A stretch of 64,000 bases of DNA from Sphingobacteriales bacterium TSM_CSM (GCA_002212725.1 MTCR01000097.1:1-64000); one strand, 5' to 3'; shown: positions 24,887-34,703, numbered from the stretch's first letter. Numbers and translations are program-made. Notes: generated by a model from the sequence alone, not told the origin.

Positions 24887-26014
24887 ATGCAATTTGCCGA
24901 TATAATTGGGCAGGAAGCGGTTAAGAGCTACCTTCTGAAAAATGCCCGGCAAGATTCTGTAAGCCATGCACAACTGTTTTTGGGTGCCGAAGGCAGTGGC
25001 AATTTGGCCCTGGCACTGGCTTATGCCCAATACCTTAACTGCACCAATAAGCAACCCGCCGATTCCTGCGGGCGTTGCAACAGTTGCCAAATGTCGCTGA
25101 AGCTGGCACACCCCGATATTCATTTTTCATACCCTACCGTAACGGTGGGCAGTAAGGGCAAAAAAAGTACCGATTACATGGCAGAATGGCGGCAAGCCGT
25201 ACTGCAAAACCCTTATATGAACGTGTTTGAATGGCTGCAGTTTATTAAAGCCGAAAACAAACAGGGTAATATTACCGCCGAAGAGTGCGATGAAATTGTG
25301 CGAAAACTTAACCTCACCTCTTTTCAGGGTGCTTACAAAATACTTATTATCTGGATGCCCGAATATTTGGGTAAAGAAGGCAATAAACTGCTCAAAGTTA
25401 TTGAAGAGCCACCCGCCGGAACCCTGTTTTTGCTGGTTGCCGAAAATGCCGATGCCCTGCTGGCTACCATCCTTTCCCGAACCCAACTGCTGCGCATACC
25501 GCCCCTGAACCCACCCGACATAGCAGTAAACCTGCATAACCGGTTTCAATTGCCGCATCAGGCTGCAAGGCAAATAGCGGCGCAATGCAACGGCAACTAC
25601 AACGCCGCACTAAGGCTTATGAGCAATGCCAATGTAAACAACCGGCAACTGCTTACAGGCTGGCTGAATGCCTGCTTGCAAAACAATGTACCCCAATTTG
25701 CCCAATTTACCGAAGAAATTGCCGAAACCGGGCGCGAAATTCAAAAGAATTTTATTGGGTATTGCCTCCATTTTTTCCATGAATGCCTGCGCCTGAGCAT
25801 GTTGCCCAACTACGAAGCCCTGCTCGAAAAAGACGAAATACAAACCGCAAACCGGTTTTTGCAAAGCCTTAACTACAATAGCCTTGAAGAACTGGTACAG
25901 GCATTTGAAAAAGCCGATGAACATATTGCCCGAAATGCCAACCCCAAAATAGTGTTCTTTAACCTCTCCATCAGATTGGCAGACACCGGACAGGGTAAAA
26001 TTAGTTTCACTTAA
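24887..26014 (+). CDS. holB: DNA polymerase III delta' subunit
   Basis: A 375-residue clamp-loader subunit starting at ATG 24887 (MQFADIIGQEAV). Family features are the N-terminal IIGQEAVKSYL, SHAQLFLGAEGSGN in place of a canonical Walker A, a zinc-type cluster in CGRCNSCQM, a degenerate Walker B (KILIIWMPEYLG), and the conserved KLLKVIEEPPAGTLFLLVAENADALLATILSRTQ region with the SRxQ finger. As expected for delta' the ATP site is degenerate. It is followed by ricT, an order also known from Bacillus (holB-yaaT). Confidence 0.9.
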   Translation: MQFADIIGQEAVKSYLLKNARQDSVSHAQLFLGAEGSGNLALALAYAQYLNCTNKQPADSCGRCNSCQMSLKLAHPDIHFSYPTVTVGSKGKKSTDYMAEWRQAVLQNPYMNVFEWLQFIKAENKQGNITAEECDEIVRKLNLTSFQGAYKILIIWMPEYLGKEGNKLLKVIEEPPAGTLFLLVAENADALLATILSRTQLLRIPPLNPPDIAVNLHNRFQLPHQAARQIAAQCNGNYNAALRLMSNANVNNRQLLTGWLNACLQNNVPQFAQFTEEIAETGREIQKNFIGYCLHFFHECLRLSMLPNYEALLEKDEIQTANRFLQSLNYNSLEELVQAFEKADEHIARNANPKIVFFNLSIRLADTGQGKISFT

Positions 26015-26028
26015 CGCACAATTTTGTT

Positions 26029-26036
26029 TATATTTG
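26029..26036 (+). promoter_or_regulatory. -7 element upstream of ricT
   Basis: TATATTTG, a perfect TAnnTTTG match, lies just after the holB stop and about 200 bp before the ricT ATG. It suggests that ricT and gldH can be transcribed separately from holB. Confidence 0.45.
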
Positions 26037-26235
26037 CAACGTCGTAAAAAAGGCACTTGCAGCAGATTGTAAATTTACCGCATTTACACCCTGCCGCATT
26101 GCCCAAAACGGCAAAATCATGCCCCAATGCCCTGCAAGCTACGCCTACAGAGCAGGGGGCATATACATCGGTTGGCTGCGGGGAAAACTAACAGCCGGCT
26201 TCAACATATTTTTGTACTCTTAAATCATTGACATT

Positions 26236-27486
26236 ATGGGATGTAGTTCGTGTGCTTCGGGCACACAGGCAAACGGCAAACCTGCGGGCTGCCGTAGCAA
26301 CGGCGGTTGCGCCACAGGAGGGTGTAACCGCATGAACGTGTATGACTGGCTGTCGGATTTGCCATTCTCGGCACAACAAGACAACTTCAAAATAACAGAA
26401 GTGAGCTTTAAAAACGGCAGCCGTAAAGGATACTACCGCAACACTGCCAATATTGACTGCCATACCGGCGATTTGGTGGTGGTTGAAACGGCTACCGGCG
26501 GGTACGATATAGGACAAATAAGCCTGAGCGGCGAATTGGTAAGATTGCAGATGCGCAAAAAAAATATCTCCGAAAAATCGGACATAAAACGCATTCTGCG
26601 GACTCCTACCGAAAAAGACCTCGAAATATGGGAGCAAGCCCGAAGTCAGGAATTTTCCACCATGCTCATGTCAAGGGTAATTGCACGTCAATTGAACCTG
26701 AACATGAAAATTGGCGACGTGGAATACCAGGGCGACGGCCGCAAAGCCACCTTTTATTATACCGCCGATGAACGCATTGACTTCAGGGAACTCATTAAAT
26801 TGTATGCCCGCGAGTTTAAGGTAAAAATTGAAATGCGTCAAATTGGCGCACGGCAGGAAGCCAGCCGAATTGGCGGCATAGGCACCTGCGGGCGCGAATT
26901 ATGCTGCTCTACCTGGCTCAATGAGTTTAAATCGGTATCTACAGCCGCTGCCCGCTACCAGAATTTGGCTATAAACCAGTCAAAACTATCGGGGCAATGC
27001 GGCCGCCTTAAATGTTGCCTCAACTATGAGTTAGATACCTACCTCGATGCGCTCAAAGATTTTCCGAAAGATGCTGAAGTGTTGTATACTAAGGCAGGAA
27101 AAAGCATACTCATTAAAACCGATATTTTTAAAAGGCTGATGTGGTACACCATACCCGGACCTAACCCGCCAATTATGCTTCGGGTTGATGAAGTGAAACA
27201 ACTGCAAAAACTGATTAAAAGCGGACAAATGCCCGAATCGCTCGAGCCTTTTGCCAATAAAAAAACCGAAGCAGCAGCCAACAAAGTGCAATTTGAAGAT
27301 GTGGTTGGACAGGCAACCTTAGAAGACATTGATAAATTTAAGAAGAAAAAACGCAAACGCAAAAAGAAACCATTGGGTAGCGGCGGCGGTAAAACCGAGC
27401 AAACGCCTAAAGATGAAAATAAACCGCCTGTTGTTGCCAAACGCAACTCCATCAACCCCAACAATACCGATAAAAAGAGCGAATAA
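26236..27486 (+). CDS. ricT: PSP1-domain protein, RicT/YaaT-like
   Basis: A 416-residue protein. The Cys-rich N-terminus (GCSSCASG, GGCATGGC) is followed by a PSP1 domain across about 70-260. The C-terminal Cys motifs GTCGRELCCS and GQCGRLKCCLNYELD match RicT proteins, which in Bacillus bind Fe-S clusters in a complex that speeds RNA maturation by RNase Y. The tail is Lys-rich and low-complexity. The N-terminal Cys cluster is extra relative to Bacillus. Its neighbours are holB upstream and gldH downstream. Confidence 0.88.
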   Translation: MGCSSCASGTQANGKPAGCRSNGGCATGGCNRMNVYDWLSDLPFSAQQDNFKITEVSFKNGSRKGYYRNTANIDCHTGDLVVVETATGGYDIGQISLSGELVRLQMRKKNISEKSDIKRILRTPTEKDLEIWEQARSQEFSTMLMSRVIARQLNLNMKIGDVEYQGDGRKATFYYTADERIDFRELIKLYAREFKVKIEMRQIGARQEASRIGGIGTCGRELCCSTWLNEFKSVSTAAARYQNLAINQSKLSGQCGRLKCCLNYELDTYLDALKDFPKDAEVLYTKAGKSILIKTDIFKRLMWYTIPGPNPPIMLRVDEVKQLQKLIKSGQMPESLEPFANKKTEAAANKVQFEDVVGQATLEDIDKFKKKKRKRKKKPLGSGGGKTEQTPKDENKPPVVAKRNSINPNNTDKKSE

Positions 27487-27525
27487 CCCTGTTTATCTTT
27501 TATTTGTAATAACGGCATTTTGCTT

Positions 27526-28035
27526 ATGCGTACACCTGCCCTAATGTTTGTTACTGTTTTGGCTGTTTGCACTTTGTTGTTGCACGCCTGCAACAGCGGT
27601 AATACGGTGTTTGAAAAAAACGCCGAAATACCAAAAGGTAACTGGACTTACGATGTTAAACCCGCCTTTGAAGTGCCGGTTACCGATACGGTATCGCGCT
27701 ATAATGTGTATGTAAACCTGCGGCACACCAATAGCTACACTTACAGCAACATGTGGGTAATCATATACACCACCCTGCCATCGGGCAAAAAATTGGAACG
27801 CCGTACAGAGTTGCCCTTGTCTGATAAGGAAGGGAAGTGGTACGGTAAAGATTCGGGCAGCATCATTAACCAGCAAATTCTGATACAGCCCAACGCCATT
27901 ATGCCCGAAGCCGGAACTTACCGGTTTGAGTTTGAACAAAACATGCGGGTAAACCCGCTGCCCGATGTGCTGAGCATTGGCCTGAGTATTGAAAAGGCAG
28001 CGCCCGAAACAGCAAATACCAAACAGCAGAAGTAG
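27526..28035 (+). CDS. gldH: gliding motility lipoprotein GldH
   Basis: A 169-residue lipoprotein starting at ATG 27526, with a hydrophobic leader and lipobox LLHAC. The mature part matches GldH in layout: NWTYDVKPAFEVPVTDTVSRYNVYVNLRHTNSYTYSN near the start and RFEFEQNMR with PDVLSIGLSIEK near the end. GldH is needed for gliding in Flavobacterium and belongs to the set of gld lipoproteins linked to the T9SS machinery at the cell envelope. It agrees with the T9SS cargo elsewhere in the window. The gene is 40 bp downstream of ricT. Confidence 0.9.
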   Translation: MRTPALMFVTVLAVCTLLLHACNSGNTVFEKNAEIPKGNWTYDVKPAFEVPVTDTVSRYNVYVNLRHTNSYTYSNMWVIIYTTLPSGKKLERRTELPLSDKEGKWYGKDSGSIINQQILIQPNAIMPEAGTYRFEFEQNMRVNPLPDVLSIGLSIEKAAPETANTKQQK

Positions 28036-28099
28036 CCGGCAGCAGTTTGGGTGTACATTGATACAAGCCGGTTGAAAAAGTTTGTAAAAACATAGAGCT

Positions 28100-28888
28100 A
28101 TGTCTTTGGCGTTGCCGCCCCAATGGAGTTTGGAAGGTAAAAAAGCGCTGGTAACCGGCGCTACCCGCGGTATTGGTAAAGCCATTGCCGAAGAATTGCT
28201 GCTGCTGGGTGCCGCTGAAGTGCTGATTGTTGCCCGAAAGGAAACAGAAGTGCAGCAAACCGTGCAGGAACTTAGGCAGAAAGGTTTTACCGCCATTGGC
28301 CTGGCCGCCGATGTAAGCAATGCCGCCCACCGCTGCAACATAACCCGCCTGATACAAGAGGAATGGCAGTATTTGGATGTATTGGTTAACAATGTGGGCA
28401 CCAACCTGCGCAAAAAAACCGTTGATTATACCGAAGAAGAATATGCCTTTTTACTCAACACCAACCTTACATCGGTATTTGAAATAAGCCGGCTGTGCTA
28501 TCCGTTATTAAAAGCGGCACCGCAAAAGCCGGCAAGTGTGGTAAATATTAGTTCAGTTGCGGGCATTACCCATCTTAAAACCGGTTCGGTATATGCCATG
28601 TGCAAAGCGGCTTTGTTGCAGCTCACCCGAAACCTTGCCGCAGAATGGGCTGCAGACGGCATAAGGGTAAATGCCGCTGTGCCGTGGTACACCAATACGC
28701 CCCTTGCCGCGCAAGTGCTGCAAAACCCGCAATACTTAGCCGGCGTGCTGCAAAGAACACCGCTTAACCGCATAGCAGAACCGCAGGAGGTTGCAGCCGC
28801 TGTAGCCTTTTTATGCCTGCCCGCCGCAGCTTACATTACCGGACAAGCGCTGTGTGTAGATGGCGGTTTCAGTATTTTTGGGTTTTAA
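28100..28888 (+). CDS. short-chain dehydrogenase/reductase
   Basis: A 262-residue classical SDR. It has the cofactor motif TGATRGIG (19-26), NNVG near 97-100, Ser151/Ser152 in NISSVAG, and the YxxxK pair Tyr165/Lys169 in YAMCKAAL. The basic residue after the TGxxxGIG segment suggests NADPH preference. The C-terminal GQALCVDGGFSIFGF is typical of tropinone-reductase-like or 3-oxoacyl reductase members. The physiological substrate is unknown. Confidence 0.88.
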   Translation: MSLALPPQWSLEGKKALVTGATRGIGKAIAEELLLLGAAEVLIVARKETEVQQTVQELRQKGFTAIGLAADVSNAAHRCNITRLIQEEWQYLDVLVNNVGTNLRKKTVDYTEEEYAFLLNTNLTSVFEISRLCYPLLKAAPQKPASVVNISSVAGITHLKTGSVYAMCKAALLQLTRNLAAEWAADGIRVNAAVPWYTNTPLAAQVLQNPQYLAGVLQRTPLNRIAEPQEVAAAVAFLCLPAAAYITGQALCVDGGFSIFGF

Positions 28889-28950
28889 TTTTTTGTTTTT
28901 TGGAAATTTATTGGTTTGTTTGTATTTTAGCATGGTAAAATACTGTTTAC

Positions 28951-29829
28951 ATGGAAATGTTGCTCGACCCTGTTATTATGTATGCCATTCCGTTCTTTTT
29001 GCTCATGATGGCCATTGAGCTATATATTGGGTATAAAGAACATTTAAGCCTTTACGAAGCCAAAGACAGCGCCGCCTGTATTGCCATGGGGCTGGGGTCT
29101 GTGGTAATAGGCGCAGGCATGAAAATGCTGGCTTTTATTGCTTACAGTGCCGTTTACCAATACCGCCTGTTTACCTTTGGGTGGGAGTGGTGGGTCTGGC
29201 TGCTCATTGTTTTTGCCGACGATTTTACCTTCTACTGGCATCACCGCCTTAGTCACGAAGTGCGTATTTTGTGGGCAGCTCATGTAAACCATCATTCTTC
29301 TGAGCGCTATAATTTTGCCGTAGCACTGCGCCAAAGCTGGGCCGAGTTGCTGTACAAGTATTTCTGGTGGTTGTGGCTGCCCTTGGTTGGGTTTCACCCG
29401 CTGATGATACTTACCATGCACTCCATAAGCCTTATTTATCAGTTTACCCTGCACACGCAAATTGTAAACAAACTGGGTTTTTTAGAGTGGTTTATGAACA
29501 CGCCCTCGCATCATCGCGTACACCACGGCGCAAATGTGGAATACCTCGACAGAAACCACGCCGGCATTTTTATCCTCTGGGATAAACTCTTTGGTACTTT
29601 TTACCCCGAAAGAAAGGAGGTGCCCGTAATTTATGGCATTACCTCCAACATACACACGTTTAACCCGATTAAAATTGCCACACACGAGTTTGCCTCCCTC
29701 TGGCACGACATGAAAAATGCCCCCACATGGAAAGACAGCCTGCTTTATGCCCTTAAACCGCCCGGTTGGAGCCATAACGGCCCCGACCGGACTGCCCGGC
29801 ATTTGCAAAGCCTGTTGCAAAATAAATAA
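28951..29829 (+). CDS. sterol desaturase/fatty acid hydroxylase superfamily protein
   Basis: A 292-residue integral membrane di-iron enzyme. The histidine boxes are WHHRLSHE, AAHVNHHSSE and PSHHRVHHG, with membrane helices before and between them. Relatives hydroxylate or desaturate sterols, fatty acids or carotenoids using oxygen. In Bacteroidota, sphingolipid or hydroxy-fatty-acid modification is plausible but not shown. It follows the SDR gene after 62 bp and may be cotranscribed. Confidence 0.88.
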   Translation: MEMLLDPVIMYAIPFFLLMMAIELYIGYKEHLSLYEAKDSAACIAMGLGSVVIGAGMKMLAFIAYSAVYQYRLFTFGWEWWVWLLIVFADDFTFYWHHRLSHEVRILWAAHVNHHSSERYNFAVALRQSWAELLYKYFWWLWLPLVGFHPLMILTMHSISLIYQFTLHTQIVNKLGFLEWFMNTPSHHRVHHGANVEYLDRNHAGIFILWDKLFGTFYPERKEVPVIYGITSNIHTFNPIKIATHEFASLWHDMKNAPTWKDSLLYALKPPGWSHNGPDRTARHLQSLLQNK

Positions 29830-29942
29830 CCAAAAAGGTAAAACAAATACATTCTTGCACAAAATAAACTATGGTGCAAGGGCTGGCTTGTACCCCGGTG
29901 CTTGCCATTGTTTACCCCAATACAATGCCGCAGCACCTTACA

Positions 29943-32612
29943 CTACCACCTGCTCAAAGCATCTTGCAGAGCGGCAATTTTTTGCTCGGCATCGGCAAGT
30001 TTGGCGCGTTCCTTTTCTACAATGGCAGCCGGTGCGCTTGCGGCAAATTTTTCGTTGTTGAGTTTTGCCAGTACCGACTGTTTAAAGCCAAGGAAATAAT
30101 CGAGTTCTTTTTGCAGGTGCTCGCGCTCGGCAGAGGCGTCGGCATGGTGGCCTAAACCTACATGAAACACATCGGTTCCAATCATAAACATGGCGCTGCC
30201 GGGAACTTCGGAGGTGGTAAACTGCACTTCAGACAGGAAGGCTTTTTTCTGCAACACCGCCAAAACCGGTTCGTACAGTTGCGGCGTTGCCACATTGGCA
30301 TATAGCGGCAGTAAATCTTTGGGTTTCAGGTTCTTTTTTGCCCGCACTTCGCGCAGTTGGGTAAGCAGCCGTTTCAGGTTTTCGCCGGTGGTAAGCCGGG
30401 TGGCATTTACCTGTGCAGCAACCGGGTAGGGGCTTATGCAAATACTGTCGCCTGCTGCGCGGTCATACAAGTGTTGATATACCTCTTCGGTAATAAAGGG
30501 CATGAAAGGGTGGAGCAGTTTCATGAGTTGCTCAAAAAAACCGATGGTTTGCTGGTAGGTGTCCTCCTCTATCGGTTGCCCGAAATCGGGTTTCACCAAC
30601 TCCAGAAACACCGAGCAGTAATCGTCCCAAATAAAGCGGTAGAGCAAGGTAAGGGCTTCCGAAAGGCGGTATTGTTCAAACAGTTTGTCTAATTCGGCGG
30701 TGGTGGCGGCAAGTTTGCTTTCAAACCATTGCGTAACCGGCTCCATATTGGGGTTGTTGCCGGGCGTGGTAGTCCAGCCTTTAACCAAGCGCAGGGCGTT
30801 CCATATTTTGTTGGCAAAATTGCGGCCTTGTTCACAAAGTTTTTCGTCAAAAGGCAGGTCGTTTCCGGCGGGCGAGGAGAATAACATGCCGGTACGCACA
30901 CCATCGGCGCTGTATTGTGCCATGAGTTCCAGCGGGTCGGGCGAGTTGCCAAGCGATTTGGACATTTTGCGCCCCAGTTTATCGCGCACAATGCCGGTGA
31001 GGTAAACGTCTTTAAAGGGCTTTTCGTTCATATACTCATAGCCGGCAATAATCATGCGTGCTACCCAAAAGAAAAGGATTTCGGGTGCAGTAACCAGCAC
31101 ATTGGTAGGGTAATAGTATTGCAGTTCGGGGTTAATGCGCGTAAATTGCCGGGCTTCGGGGTCATAGTCTTCAAATCCGTCGAAAACGGCAATTGGCCAA
31201 AGCCAGCTCGATGCCCAGGTATCCAGTACATCTTCGTCTTGGCGCAGGTCTTGCAGGGTAAGTTGTTGGTTACCCGATTGTTTTTTTGCCATTTGTAATG
31301 CCTGTTCTTCGGTTTCGGCCACTACAAAATCGTTTTCGCCGTTGCCATAGTAATAGGCAGGTATGCGGTGTCCCCACCACAACTGCCGGCTGATGCACCA
31401 GTCGCGCACATTCTCCATCCAATGACGGTAGGTATTTTTGTATTTTGCCGGAATGAGTTGCACTTCGTCGTTTTCAACGGCCTGCAATGCCCTTTGCGAA
31501 ATTTCTTTCATTTTAATAAACCACTGTAGCGACAGTTTGGGTTCTACTACACTGCCGGTGCGCTCAGAGCGGCCAATTCGGGCTATATAGTCTTCGGTTT
31601 TTACCAGATGTCCTGCCTGTTCCAGGTCTTTTATAATGAGTTTGCGCACCTTAAAGCGGTCTAAGCCCACATAGTGCGGTATTTCACAGGCTTCGTTCAG
31701 GGTTCCGTCAAGGTTAATGGTATCAACAACGGGCAGGTTGTGGCGCAGCCCGATTTCGTAGTCGTTGGGGTCGTGTGCGGGGGTAACTTTGAGGCAACCG
31801 GTTCCAAACTCCACATCAACGTAGTTGTCGGCAATAATAGGAATGGGTCGGTTAATAAGCGGTACCAGGGCGGTTTTACCAATGAGGTGCATAAATCGCG
31901 GGTCGGTGGGGTTAACGGCAATGGCGGTATCGCCCATAATGGTTTCGGGTCGTTGGGTGGCCACAATTACCCATTCATCTTCGGTATCTTGAATTTTGTA
32001 CCGTACCGAGTAGAGGTGCGATTTTTCGCCGCCTTCGGCATATTGCACCTCTTCGTTGGAGAGGGCGGTTTTAGCTTCGCAATCCCAGTTAATCATACGC
32101 AGGCCACGGTAAATAAACCCCTTGTTGTAGAGGTCAACAAACACTTTTATTACGGCGCGGTAGTAGGTGGTGTCCATGGTAAAGCGCGTTCGCGACCAAT
32201 CGCACGAGGCGCCCAGTTTTTCGAGTTGTTTGAGAATGATGCCGCCGTATTTTTCTTTCCATTCCCAGGCGTATTTCAAGAATTCGTCGCGGGATAAATC
32301 CGATTTTTTTATGCCTTTTTCGCGCAGCATTTGCACCACTTTTGCTTCGGTGGCAATGCTGGCATGGTCGGTTCCGGGAACCCAAAGGGCGTTGTAGCCT
32401 TTCATGCGGGCGCGCCTGATGAGCACATCTTGTATGGTGTTGTTGAGCATGTGCCCCATGTGCAGCACGCCGGTAACGTTTGGCGGCGGAATAACAATGG
32501 TATAAGGTGGACGGTCATTGGGCACAGAGCGGAAAAACCCGTGTTGTTGCCAATATTCGTACCATTTATTTTCAACGGTTTCGGGGTTGTATGTTTTATT
32601 GAGTTCCTGCAT
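29943..32612 (-). CDS. valS: valyl-tRNA synthetase
   Basis: An 889-residue class I synthetase charging tRNA-Val. HMGH lies in VTGVLHMGHMLN near residue 53, KMSKS lies in GRKMSKSLGNSPDP, and the editing domain and the C-terminal coiled coil (KELDYFLGFKQSVLAKLNNEKF region) are present. Length and ends are normal. It is transcribed leftward from the promoter at 32650-32680 and converges with the hydroxylase gene. Confidence 0.97.
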   Translation of the reverse strand: MQELNKTYNPETVENKWYEYWQQHGFFRSVPNDRPPYTIVIPPPNVTGVLHMGHMLNNTIQDVLIRRARMKGYNALWVPGTDHASIATEAKVVQMLREKGIKKSDLSRDEFLKYAWEWKEKYGGIILKQLEKLGASCDWSRTRFTMDTTYYRAVIKVFVDLYNKGFIYRGLRMINWDCEAKTALSNEEVQYAEGGEKSHLYSVRYKIQDTEDEWVIVATQRPETIMGDTAIAVNPTDPRFMHLIGKTALVPLINRPIPIIADNYVDVEFGTGCLKVTPAHDPNDYEIGLRHNLPVVDTINLDGTLNEACEIPHYVGLDRFKVRKLIIKDLEQAGHLVKTEDYIARIGRSERTGSVVEPKLSLQWFIKMKEISQRALQAVENDEVQLIPAKYKNTYRHWMENVRDWCISRQLWWGHRIPAYYYGNGENDFVVAETEEQALQMAKKQSGNQQLTLQDLRQDEDVLDTWASSWLWPIAVFDGFEDYDPEARQFTRINPELQYYYPTNVLVTAPEILFFWVARMIIAGYEYMNEKPFKDVYLTGIVRDKLGRKMSKSLGNSPDPLELMAQYSADGVRTGMLFSSPAGNDLPFDEKLCEQGRNFANKIWNALRLVKGWTTTPGNNPNMEPVTQWFESKLAATTAELDKLFEQYRLSEALTLLYRFIWDDYCSVFLELVKPDFGQPIEEDTYQQTIGFFEQLMKLLHPFMPFITEEVYQHLYDRAAGDSICISPYPVAAQVNATRLTTGENLKRLLTQLREVRAKKNLKPKDLLPLYANVATPQLYEPVLAVLQKKAFLSEVQFTTSEVPGSAMFMIGTDVFHVGLGHHADASAEREHLQKELDYFLGFKQSVLAKLNNEKFAASAPAAIVEKERAKLADAEQKIAALQDALSRW

Positions 32613-32649
32613 AAAAAAAGGGGTGTTCTTGCCTGTGTAATAAAAACTG

Positions 32650-32680
32650 CAAAGGTAGGCATTTTTGTAAATTATGGCAA
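32650..32680 (-). promoter_or_regulatory. valS promoter
   Basis: On the minus strand TTG (32680-32678), a 20-nt spacer and TACCTTTG (32657-32650) sit 38 bp upstream of the valS ATG. Confidence 0.7.
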
Positions 32681-32834
32681 CAAATGTGCGGAGGTAGTCC
32701 GGCCTGTTTAATGGAAAAGCCTGTGGAAGATGCCCCGCAAGCGGTAAGATGCCCGAAATTGCCTCATTTCAGCGCTTTGCAGTACAAACTGCCCGGCAGT
32801 TATTGGGTGTATTGCAGGCAGTGCAGCGGCAGGG

Positions 32835-34346
32835 TTAGTGAGGTGTTGTAATTGACTGGTAAAAAGAGGTTTTGTTAATTTTGCTGTTAAGCCATGCCAC
32901 AAAATCAAAATAATCGAGAATTTTGTATTCAAAACTGTTTTCAGCCAGTTTGCCGGTAAAGTAATCTTTAAGGTTGGTTATTTCCTGCAGACGTTCTTTT
33001 TCGCTTGTAACGGTGTAGATTTTTTGAAAGAATTTGAGCACCATTTTTTCCGGCTCAAATAATTTTTTGCGGCTTTGCAGCAGTTCGGTAACCGAGCGGG
33101 TGAGGTAGGGCAGGAGGCGGTAATTTTTCAGTTCATAGTGCAGCAAAATTTGAATTATCCGGGCGTAGAAATACACATCGGGACGGGTTGTTTCTCCAAA
33201 ATCGTTAATAATTTTATTGATGTATTGAAGCGCTTTTACCAAATTGCCATGAACTAAGTAAATGTAGGCAAAATGGTAGCAGGCGGTCAATTTATATTCG
33301 TCTGAAATAAAATTATTGTACTTAAGAAGCTGTTTTTGTTGCGGTTCTATCAGCTCCAGGGCGGCATCAAACTGTTTGGATTGAATAGCCCTGTTCATTT
33401 CAATTCTTGCTGTATAGGTAAAAACCATGGCGTAAAACCCTGTAGTTGGCGCTTTAAGCAGGTTTGGCAGATTTTTTATATGCTCAAGGGTAGCCTCAAA
33501 TTTTTCGGGTTCCATGTGTTGTTGCAAAGACAGGGCGCGGCTATAATAAGCCAGGTAATCAAACGGGCTGTTTTGCAGGTAGTCATCGTTAAGCAGGGAG
33601 CGTATTTGTACGTTTGCGCGGTATTCCGGTTCTTTATCTTGCAAGAGAAAGTAATAGTTGGAGTATATTTCGTAGTACCTGATTTTGGCAGTTACGCTCA
33701 ATGCTTGTTCATCGGAAACAAGCAAGGGGTGTTGCATAATGGTGTTTAAATGTTGCAGGTCTTGTTCGGTTCTAATTTTGTTGTACTGTTTTCTGAACAG
33801 CATAATCTGGTAATAGAGGCGGTTAAATTGGTTGTAGTTGTCGAGTTTTTTGAGCATTTCATCTATTTCGTTAAACAGGTTTTCGGCCTGTTCCTGGGAG
33901 TAGGTAATGCCTTCTGTTTTTCGTTGCCAGTGCAGCAAATCAATGAGCAGGCTGAACTGTTCTTTTTCTTTTGCCAGTTTTTTGCATTGCCTGATTATTT
34001 TAGCGCAGTGTTCATGGAGTCCTTTATGATACAAAATTTCAATTTGCCCGATGAAGGAATTTGTCTGAAGTCCGGCCCTTGATTCCGAATAAAAGACAAG
34101 CAGGCTTTTCATGATTTGCCTGTACAGGTAGTTTTTATCGGCGGCAAGAAACTGCGTGTTTACCCCCTTTTTTTTGAGCCGTTCTACCAATGTTGTTTCA
34201 TCATACGCGGTCAAACGCACCATCTCATCAAACAGGTGCAGGTAGTTTTTCTCACTCGATTTATGCGAACGGGCTGCAAACTGCCTGAAATAGCGCATTT
34301 CGCCCCCCGATAAATTCTGTACCAGTTCATGTAGTTTGTCGGACAT
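32835..34346 (-). CDS. hypothetical helical-repeat protein
   Basis: A 503-residue soluble, almost entirely helical protein with no signal peptide. Paired helices with TPR-like spacing are visible in the middle and C-terminal part (for example TACYHFAYIYLVHGNLVKALQYINKIIND and ARIIQILLHYELKNYRLLPYLTRSVTELL). The N-terminal MSDKLHELVQNLSGGEMRYFRQFAARSHKSSEKNYLHLFDEM is distinctive. I do not recognise a named family; it may be specific to Bacteroidota. It is monocistronic. Confidence 0.7.
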   Translation of the reverse strand: MSDKLHELVQNLSGGEMRYFRQFAARSHKSSEKNYLHLFDEMVRLTAYDETTLVERLKKKGVNTQFLAADKNYLYRQIMKSLLVFYSESRAGLQTNSFIGQIEILYHKGLHEHCAKIIRQCKKLAKEKEQFSLLIDLLHWQRKTEGITYSQEQAENLFNEIDEMLKKLDNYNQFNRLYYQIMLFRKQYNKIRTEQDLQHLNTIMQHPLLVSDEQALSVTAKIRYYEIYSNYYFLLQDKEPEYRANVQIRSLLNDDYLQNSPFDYLAYYSRALSLQQHMEPEKFEATLEHIKNLPNLLKAPTTGFYAMVFTYTARIEMNRAIQSKQFDAALELIEPQQKQLLKYNNFISDEYKLTACYHFAYIYLVHGNLVKALQYINKIINDFGETTRPDVYFYARIIQILLHYELKNYRLLPYLTRSVTELLQSRKKLFEPEKMVLKFFQKIYTVTSEKERLQEITNLKDYFTGKLAENSFEYKILDYFDFVAWLNSKINKTSFYQSITTPH

Positions 34347-34491
34347 GTAAAAACTGATTACTGTAAGTTATGGTTGCAATATAACAAAATAAAGCTTTTG
34401 GAGTGCTAAAGAAGCAATTTTACTTACTATTTTCGGAAAAAAAAACATCAAATATTTTCATTGAAAACATTTAAAGTAAATATGTTTGTTT

Positions 34492-34499
34492 TATTTTTG
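34492..34499 (+). promoter_or_regulatory. -7 element upstream of the beta-helix gene
   Basis: TATTTTTG fits TAnnTTTG; a TTT rather than TTG occurs 19 nt upstream (34470-34472). It would leave a 200-nt leader before the ATG at 34704. Confidence 0.4.
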
Positions 34500-34642
34500 C
34501 ATGGCGTTTAGACCAATACTTGCCAAACACACACAAACAGGGCATTTACGACATAAAATAGCAGGTGGTTTACCCCGCCTGCAGCGGCCTGCAACTTTGT
34601 TGTTTTTTGCCTGTAATGCAGCGGTGGCAAGGTAGTAATGCA

Positions 34643-34659
34643 AGGCTTTGCCAAAGCCT
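34643..34659. promoter_or_regulatory. 17-bp perfect palindrome in the beta-helix gene leader
   Basis: AGGCTTTG and CAAAGCCT are perfect 8-bp arms around a single central C at 34651, 45 bp upstream of the ATG. This could be an operator or, as RNA, a weak hairpin. Apart from this and the -7 box, 34347-34703 contains nothing I can support. Confidence 0.4.
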
Positions 34660-34703
34660 ATGTTCGATAATAGTTGTTTAAAAATACGATAAACTCAATT
34701 TTC

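Noticed and set aside
31674-32297. A 207-codon plus-strand frame
   Set aside because: It is antisense to valS and has a biased, non-globular composition.
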